Assembly (NCBI RefSeq): GCF_030160235.1
Contig: NZ_BSNY01000039.1
Location: forward strand, 43,200 to 107,199
Direction: 5' to 3'
DNA length: 64,000 bases
Origin: Mesorhizobium huakuii
GTDB lineage: Bacteria > Pseudomonadota > Alphaproteobacteria > Rhizobiales > Rhizobiaceae
Within the stretch, counting starts at the first letter, position 1; each line of letters opens with the position of its first letter. Both the position numbers and the translations under genes were made by a program. Below the pieces are notes generated by a model. It worked only from the letters and a program-made list of their open reading frames with translations. It was not told the origin of the DNA and did not search any database. Of the stretch, positions 59,118-64,000 are shown piece by piece.

Positions 59118-60758
59118 ATGAAATTCATGCTGACCGACCGCAAACTGCACCCGCAGGCCAAGCCCGTCGCCGACGATTTCAAGACCGGCGCCATCAGCCG
59201 CCGCGAATATCTGGCGCTGATGGCCGGTCTCGGCGTCAGCGCCGCCGGCGCGTTTGCCCTGGGCGGCCTTGCCCCGACCCCTGCCCGCGCGGCCGAGCCG
59301 AAGAAGGGCGGCACCTTGCGCGTCGCCATGAACGTCAAGGGTTTCAAGGACCCGCGCACCTTCGACGGCGTCGAAATGTCCAACGTCGCCCGCCACTGCA
59401 ACGAATATCTGGTGCGCTGGAACACCGATTTCTCGTTCGAGCCCTGGCTCTTGGAAAAATGGGAGATGAGCGACGACGCCAAGACGCTGACCCTGCATGT
59501 GCGCAAGGGCATTTCCTGGTCGAACGGCGACGCCTTCAACGCCGACGATGTCGTCCACAACCTCACCCGCTGGTGCGAGGCGGGCGTGGCCGGCAATTCG
59601 GTCGCCGCGCGCATGGGCGCGCTGGTCAATGCCGACACCAAGAAGGCGGTCGATGGCGGCATCGAGAAGGTCGACGACTACACGATCAAGCTGAACCTGC
59701 CGAAGCCCGACATTTCGCTGATCGCCGGCATGGCCGACTATCCCGCGCTGATCATGCACCGCTCCTATGCCGGCGACGGCGACCCGATGAAGGCGCTCGC
59801 CATCACCACCGGCCCCTGCGAGCTGGTGAAATGGGACGCCGAGACGGGTGCGGAGGTGAAGCGCAAGGACAAGCCGTGGTGGAAGGGCGAGTTCTATCTG
59901 GATGGCATCCAGTGGATCGACTACGGCTCCGACCCCAACGCCATGCTGTCGGCCTTCGAATCCGGCGAGATCGACACCGACCACGAAACCGCCTCGGACG
60001 CGGTTTCGCAGACCGACAAGATGGGGCTGAAGAATTCCGAGATCGCCACCGGCTCGACCATCGTCGCGCGCTTCAACATCGGCAACGCGCCCTATGACGA
60101 CATCAAGGTCCGCCGCGCCGCCCAGCTCGCCGTCGACAACGCGGCCGTGCTGGCGCTCGGCCTCGGCGGCCGGGGAAAACCCGCCGACAACCACCATGTC
60201 GGCCCCATGCACCCCGAATATGCCGATATCGGCCCGGCCAGGCGCGACATGGAGGAGGCGAAAAAACTGCTCGCCGCCTCCGCCAAGCCCGACCATGAAT
60301 ATGAGCTGATCTCGGTCGACGTCGAATGGCAGAAGAGCACCGGCGACGCGATATCCGCGCAGATGCGCGAGGCCGGCCTCAAGATCAAGCGCACCGTGCT
60401 GCCCGCCGCCACCTTCTGGAACGACTGGAGCAAATACCCCTTCTCCTGCACCGAATGGCTGGGACGGCCGCTCGGCGTCCAGGTGCTGGCGCTCGCCTAT
60501 AAATCCGGCGCGGCCTGGAACGAGAGCGCCTATGCCAGCAAGGAGTTCGACGACCTCCTGGACAAGGCGCTCGCCACCCCCGACGCCAAGGCCCGCAAGG
60601 AGATCATGGCCGGCATCGAGAAGAACCTGCGGGACTCAGGCATCATCATCCAGCCCTACTGGCGGTCGGTGTACCGGACCTATCGCAAGGGCGTGGAGGG
60701 CTGCGAGCAGCACCAGGCGCTGGAGCAGCATTTCGAGAAGGTGTGGATTGAGGGGTGA
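59118..60758 (+). CDS. ABC transporter substrate-binding protein, peptide/opine class (SBP_bac_5)
   Basis: 546 residues starting [21 protein letters not shown] Tat-like signal occurs late: [20 protein letters not shown] near residues 27-46, then cluster C binding-protein domain ([80 protein letters not shown]). No permease or ATPase genes follow, so it is an orphan or uses components elsewhere. Peptide uptake is assumed from the class only. Confidence 0.9.
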   Translation: MKFMLTDRKLHPQAKPVADDFKTGAISRREYLALMAGLGVSAAGAFALGGLAPTPARAAEPKKGGTLRVAMNVKGFKDPRTFDGVEMSNVARHCNEYLVRWNTDFSFEPWLLEKWEMSDDAKTLTLHVRKGISWSNGDAFNADDVVHNLTRWCEAGVAGNSVAARMGALVNADTKKAVDGGIEKVDDYTIKLNLPKPDISLIAGMADYPALIMHRSYAGDGDPMKALAITTGPCELVKWDAETGAEVKRKDKPWWKGEFYLDGIQWIDYGSDPNAMLSAFESGEIDTDHETASDAVSQTDKMGLKNSEIATGSTIVARFNIGNAPYDDIKVRRAAQLAVDNAAVLALGLGGRGKPADNHHVGPMHPEYADIGPARRDMEEAKKLLAASAKPDHEYELISVDVEWQKSTGDAISAQMREAGLKIKRTVLPAATFWNDWSKYPFSCTEWLGRPLGVQVLALAYKSGAAWNESAYASKEFDDLLDKALATPDAKARKEIMAGIEKNLRDSGIIIQPYWRSVYRTYRKGVEGCEQHQALEQHFEKVWIEG

Positions 60759-60910
60759 GGCGCCGACGCTTCTTACCTTCTCCCCTTGCGGGGTGAGAAG
60801 CGGTCCGCGTAGCGGACGAAAAGCCAATTGCTTGGCTTTTCGAGCTTCGAACGCCCTGAGCCATGCGAAGGGCGGGGGCGCCGAGCCTTGCCGCCCCACC
60901 TTCACCGCCA

Positions 60911-61083
60911 GCGCCGCCCCTCACTGTCCTGCCGGACATCTCTCCCCGTAAACGGGGCGAGAGTAGCTGGCCGCAACGCCGGCGCCTTCCTTGCAACGTT
61001 GGCGATTGGCGAAAGCGGCGATGCCAGCCCCTTCGCCCCGTTTACGGGGAGAAGATGGCGGCAGCCAGATGAGGGGCAGCGCC
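60911..61083. repeat. 173-bp inverted repeat in the gap before the membrane-protein gene
   Basis: In the gene-free gap 60759-61134. The inner core CTCCCCGTAAACGGGGCGA (60942-60960) is repeated exactly inverted at 61033-61051; outer blocks GCGCCGCCCCTCA and TGAGGGGCAGCGC match across the element. Family of 21192-21343. The left 140 bp of the gap (from 60772) contain further CTTCTCCCC-type debris. Confidence 0.7.
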
Positions 61084-61134
61084 GACGCTCACCTTCCTGT
61101 CGCGGACTTTGACAGACGCTGACATCGGCACCAG

Positions 61135-61647
61135 TTACCGCCCATCCCTCACCAGCGTCCAGATCCACCCAACAAAAGTCAGCACCAGGAACGGATAGCC
61201 TGCCGCCGGCAGCGGCGACGAGGTCGGCAGCAAGGGCGCGCCCCACAGGATCATGCCGGCCGAGATGACAAACAGCACGGCGGCGACGAGCGCGGTGAGC
61301 CGCATCCACAGCGCGAACGTGCCCGGCGCGCTGACCATGACCAGCCCCGCCGCCCAGAGCGAAATGCCGCCGACATAGGAAGGCACGCTGGCCTCCAGCC
61401 CCGCCGCATTGCCGGCCAGCAGCAGGCTCTCGCCGGCCAGGAAGGTCAGGAAGCCGGCGGCGACGCAATCATTGCCCAGCCGCTGGTATTTCATGGTGAG
61501 CAGCGCGGTGGCGACGACGAGCGCCACGCCGTCGATCGTCCACAGCGTTTCGCGCAGCGGCGCGCTGGCGACGAAGGTGCCGGCAAGGCCGAAGGCGCCG
61601 CCGATCGCGAGGCCGAGAGAGGCGACGGTGTTTGAGGTGGTGCGCAT
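61135..61647 (-). CDS. hypothetical membrane protein (170 aa)
   Basis: Start at ATG 61647 (MRTTSNTVASLGLAIGGAFG). Five or six hydrophobic segments, for example LWTIDGVALVVATALLTMKY, AAGFLTFLAGESLLLAGNAA, YVGGISLWAAGLVMVSAPGT and YPFLVLTFVGWIWTLVRDGR. No family recognised. It is the last gene with the normal high G+C composition; beyond it the sequence changes character. Confidence 0.8.
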   Translation of the reverse strand: MRTTSNTVASLGLAIGGAFGLAGTFVASAPLRETLWTIDGVALVVATALLTMKYQRLGNDCVAAGFLTFLAGESLLLAGNAAGLEASVPSYVGGISLWAAGLVMVSAPGTFALWMRLTALVAAVLFVISAGMILWGAPLLPTSSPLPAAGYPFLVLTFVGWIWTLVRDGR

Positions 61648-61680
61648 GTGGGGGTCCCCAAGCCGCGGAAGATACGCCAA

Positions 61681-61718
61681 GGGACAAACAACTCAAGGCG
61701 GCTAGCAGCAATTGTCCC
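61681..61718. repeat. GGGACAA/TTGTCCC hairpin at the edge of the low-G+C region
   Basis: Seven-base perfect arms (61681-61687, 61712-61718) with 24-bp loop. It lies at the transition between typical chromosomal sequence and the A/T-rich block that holds the Z1 gene. No tRNA, integrase or obvious attachment-site duplication is visible, so the boundary mechanism is open. Confidence 0.4.
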
Positions 61719-61865
61719 AAAGAGCCTATTCAGGCCCCGGGGTGGTTTCCAGTGATAGTCAGCAGATAAGCACCTCCTGCAATGCACTGCGCTCTGGTCT
61801 GCAAGGGGTTGCAATCCAAAATAGAGGATATAGGTTGAATTAACAAAAATGCTTCGGGGGGAGCA

Positions 61866-63728
61866 ATGGAAAAGTCATTTAATCTTGACCGCTTCAAGGC
61901 AATAGACCCTGCTGCGGATCAGTACGAACGACAGCTTCGGCGGCTGATCGACGACGGCGCTGACGTTACGTGCATCGAAAAGGCAGTGCAGGGGGCCCTC
62001 AAAAATCTCTCCGGCGATGGTCGTCGCGCGTTTGTAATCTACGGCGAACCGCAAAGCGGAAAAACGGAGATGATGATATGCCTTACGGCAAAATTATTGG
62101 ATGACGGCCGGCGGTTCATTGTCCATCTGCTGAATGATAGCGTAGATCTATTGGGTCAAAACCTTGGTCGATTCCAAGACTCGGGCTTGGCCCCATCTGC
62201 ACAGAATTACACCGAGATTCTCGACCCGTCGATCGACGTGAAGTCCCGACGTTATGTCATCTTTGCAAAGAAGAATGCTGGTGACTTGGAAAAACTTCTA
62301 GAGAAAATCGGCGCACTCAAAGATATCGTTGTGATTGACGATGAAGCTGATTTCGCGTCACCTAACTCGAAGATCAACAACGCGCAGAGAACCCGGATAA
62401 ATCAGTTGATCCACGATATTCTCGGATCAACCGGGGATTACATCGGAGTAACGGCTACCCCCGCTCGGCTAGATTTGAACAACACGTTCGACAACGACAG
62501 CCGCCTCTGGGTCAATTTTCCTCCACATCCTATGTATACGGGCCAGGACATTTTCTTCCCCGTAGAGTGGCCCAGTAAGAACTTGTCACTACCATTTCAG
62601 CTTCAGTTGCTTCCAGATCGCGGTGACGACCCGAAATATGCCAGACGAGCACTCTTCGGATTTCTAGTAAACGTTTCCTACCTCAACCAGTATGTAAACC
62701 AGGCGGAGGCAAATTACTCGCTTCTGGTTCACACAAGCGGGAAGCGGATCGACCATAAAAGTGACTGGTCCATCATGCAAGACACGTTGGCCTCCTTAAC
62801 CAACAGCCAGAGCAAAAAGTTCGATGGCTATGTAAGGGAGATATGGACTCTCGCCAACGAGCGCTATCCGGACGTCGATCCAGACCGAGTTACATCATAT
62901 ATCGTCAAAAATATAAGTAGAAATGCAGTCATAATATTAAATAGCGACCGTGATCTCACAAGAAAAGGACGATCTGCTACGCGCCCAGCTTCGCTGTTCA
63001 CGATTGTTATTGGAGGAAACATCGTGTCTCGCGGAGTAACCTTTGAAAATCTCCTGTCCATGTTCTTTACACGCGACGTGAAGCACAAGATACAGCAGGA
63101 TACCTACATACAGCGCGCTCGGATGTTCGGAGCAAGGGGGAAATATCTAAGGTTCTTTGAGCTAACGATTCCAAACGCGCTATACGCGGATTGGCACAGA
63201 TGTTTTGTGTTTCACAAGCTAGCACTCGAGGCAATTAGGGAAGGGAAAGGGTCTCCAGTTTGGTTGGGAGATCATCGAATATCCGCCGTTTCGAGCGCCA
63301 GCATCGATCGATCTACCGTTGACATGAACAAGGGAGAAATGGGGTTCGGGCTCTTTGAGTTCGATTCCGGAATTGACCAGAGGATACAATCTCTGAATTC
63401 AGTCAGCGCCAAACTGGAGGCGCTTCAGAAGGAATTGGGAGAGTCAGGATTCCCCGAGTATCTTAAACGTTACATATTTCGGACCGCGAGTCCTAGCGTA
63501 GAGCAAGCCGTTGCCGTGCATCCGTCGTCGAGCATCGAGGGATACAAGGACGCTGAGGGACTCGATAAAGCAGCAATCGAGAGGCGACGCGGACTTATTG
63601 GGCAGTCTCAGACTGCCCAATTTCCTAATGCGCTTCATCATCTCAAGGTCTTCACCAACAGTAGCGGAAAGGGGAGGCTCTTTTATAAATTCTCGGGCTC
63701 GATCCAATTTATCAAGAACACGAAATGA
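61866..63728 (+). CDS. Z1-domain ATPase/helicase-like protein, probable defence component
   Basis: 620 residues, GGGGGGAGC ribosome site. SF2-like motor motifs: Walker A GEPQSGKT (60-67), Walker B-like VIDDEAD (156-162), motif III GVTATPA (194-200), then VIGGNIVSRGVTFENL (381-396) and QDTYIQRARMFGARG (411-425) as motif V/VI equivalents: this is the Z1 family, known from operons with MutL-like GHKL ATPases, PD-(D/E)xK and AIPR proteins linked to restriction and phage defence (Mza-type). Codon use and low G+C differ sharply from neighbours, indicating transfer. C-terminal 180 residues are not recognised. Overlaps the next gene by ATGA. Confidence 0.9.
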   Translation: MEKSFNLDRFKAIDPAADQYERQLRRLIDDGADVTCIEKAVQGALKNLSGDGRRAFVIYGEPQSGKTEMMICLTAKLLDDGRRFIVHLLNDSVDLLGQNLGRFQDSGLAPSAQNYTEILDPSIDVKSRRYVIFAKKNAGDLEKLLEKIGALKDIVVIDDEADFASPNSKINNAQRTRINQLIHDILGSTGDYIGVTATPARLDLNNTFDNDSRLWVNFPPHPMYTGQDIFFPVEWPSKNLSLPFQLQLLPDRGDDPKYARRALFGFLVNVSYLNQYVNQAEANYSLLVHTSGKRIDHKSDWSIMQDTLASLTNSQSKKFDGYVREIWTLANERYPDVDPDRVTSYIVKNISRNAVIILNSDRDLTRKGRSATRPASLFTIVIGGNIVSRGVTFENLLSMFFTRDVKHKIQQDTYIQRARMFGARGKYLRFFELTIPNALYADWHRCFVFHKLALEAIREGKGSPVWLGDHRISAVSSASIDRSTVDMNKGEMGFGLFEFDSGIDQRIQSLNSVSAKLEALQKELGESGFPEYLKRYIFRTASPSVEQAVAVHPSSSIEGYKDAEGLDKAAIERRRGLIGQSQTAQFPNALHHLKVFTNSSGKGRLFYKFSGSIQFIKNTK

Positions 63729-63976
63729 TAGCCGAGCTTGACCGTTATCATGGAGTCGCCTTGCGGCTTATAATAGCAAGTTCAGAAAAGCCAATTACTA
63801 TTGGTAAATGCGATACATATGGGCGCCTAAACAGCTATTCTTTGAATAATAAAATTGCAATATACTTGAAGCATTCAACCAAACGCCTTACGCCTTGGGC
63901 GTTTAGTTTTACCATAGATCACTTGAAGGAACTAGTCGATTTGACCCAACTTGAACAGTTGGACGTGAACGGATAG
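63725..63976 (+). CDS. short gene coupled to the Z1 ATPase (83 aa, possibly truncated)
   Basis: ATG lies in the Z1 stop (ATGA); TAG at 63974. It has beta/alpha-like sequence: HGVALRLIIASSEKPITIGK, YSLNNKIAIYLKHSTKRL, TPWAFSFTIDHLKELVDLTQ. The segment IAIYLKHSTKRLTPWAFSF looks like the start of a larger domain of restriction-type accessory proteins that I recall at 150-200 residues, so premature termination or a frameshift near 63960 is possible; no alternative frame restores a long protein before the window ends. Confidence 0.6.
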   Translation: MIAELDRYHGVALRLIIASSEKPITIGKCDTYGRLNSYSLNNKIAIYLKHSTKRLTPWAFSFTIDHLKELVDLTQLEQLDVNG

Positions 63977-64000
63977 CGAACACTGTCCGTTAAGCCATTG

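Noticed and set aside
61648-61865. tRNA gene or attachment site at the island boundary
   Set aside because: No cloverleaf-like sequence, integrase gene or direct repeat was visible; only a small 7-bp hairpin was found.

Overview
The window looks like chromosome of a Mesorhizobium-type alphaproteobacterium (Hyphomicrobiales, Phyllobacteriaceae). Support: high G+C with strong C/G third-position bias; a gene set typical of rhizobia (mbfA with an Irr-type iron control element, Ku/LigD beside a YciE-like ferritin fold, transglutaminase-like cysteine peptidase, Tim44-MltA-Smr cluster, ECF42-type sigma factor with a DGPF partner, HrcA, SecB); general-stress (EcfG-type) and CtrA-type promoter motifs; and many short palindromic intergenic repeats of the rhizobial mosaic kind. 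The genus is an inference. I saw no rRNA, tRNA, CRISPR array or intact insertion sequence.

Layout. 0-8 kb: housekeeping genes (GST fragment, uppP, yraN-rsmI, phosphatase-like protein, hemW-rdgB-VOC, rph, hrcA). 8-15 kb: a secreted quinoprotein-type sugar dehydrogenase behind an EcfG-like promoter, LysE exporter, cysK, GST, sigma factor/DGPF pair and a DCC-family protein. 15-19.4 kb: DUF892 protein, Ku and LigD behind a second EcfG-like promoter, i.e. stress-linked non-homologous end joining. 19.4-24 kb: ArsR-like regulator, DUF1127 protein, NIPSNAP/ABM pair, MbfA iron exporter with a 29-bp palindrome, small HTH protein, threonine dehydratase. 24-28 kb: a four-gene operon (TetR/CecR-like, HlyD, ABC ATPase, ABC-2 permease) with a 26-bp perfect palindromic operator. 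28-41 kb: CYTH-CHAD pair, permuted NlpC/P60 protein, LytTR regulator, XRE regulator with its operator and a secreted beta-propeller protein, alkyladenine glycosylase, SulP transporter with XRE regulator, a tiny lipoprotein, PAP2 phosphatase, SMR-like protein, NarL-type two-component pair, Gly/Asn-rich secreted protein. 41-51 kb: PhoX phosphatase, flavoprotein monooxygenase, DUF2156 protein and the ssuADCB sulfonate operon. 51-61.6 kb: RlpA-like protein, PHA depolymerase, cysteine peptidase, XRE-Smr-MltA-Tim44 cluster, FxsA, SecB, dipeptide-type binding protein, membrane protein.

At about 61.7 kb composition changes abruptly: the last 2.3 kb is much more A/T-rich, uses codons rare elsewhere (ATA, AGA, TTA) and encodes a 620-residue Z1-domain ATPase followed by a translationally coupled short gene. 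This looks like the first genes of a horizontally acquired defence island (MutL/Z1/AIPR, Mza-like); the rest lies beyond the right edge. It is the best candidate for a poorly described system here.

Many genes pair by 1-4 nt overlaps (rsmI/yraN, VOC/rdgB/hemW, NIPSNAP/ABM, tetR/hlyD/ATPase/permease, CYTH/CHAD, HK/RR, ssuD/ssuC, mltA/smr, Z1/next gene), so operon structure is readable. Several small or non-ATG-start genes were added by eye: a 32-aa lipoprotein, a 58-aa membrane protein, two 46-aa proteins, and TTG starts for the SMR-like, FxsA and phosphatase-like genes.
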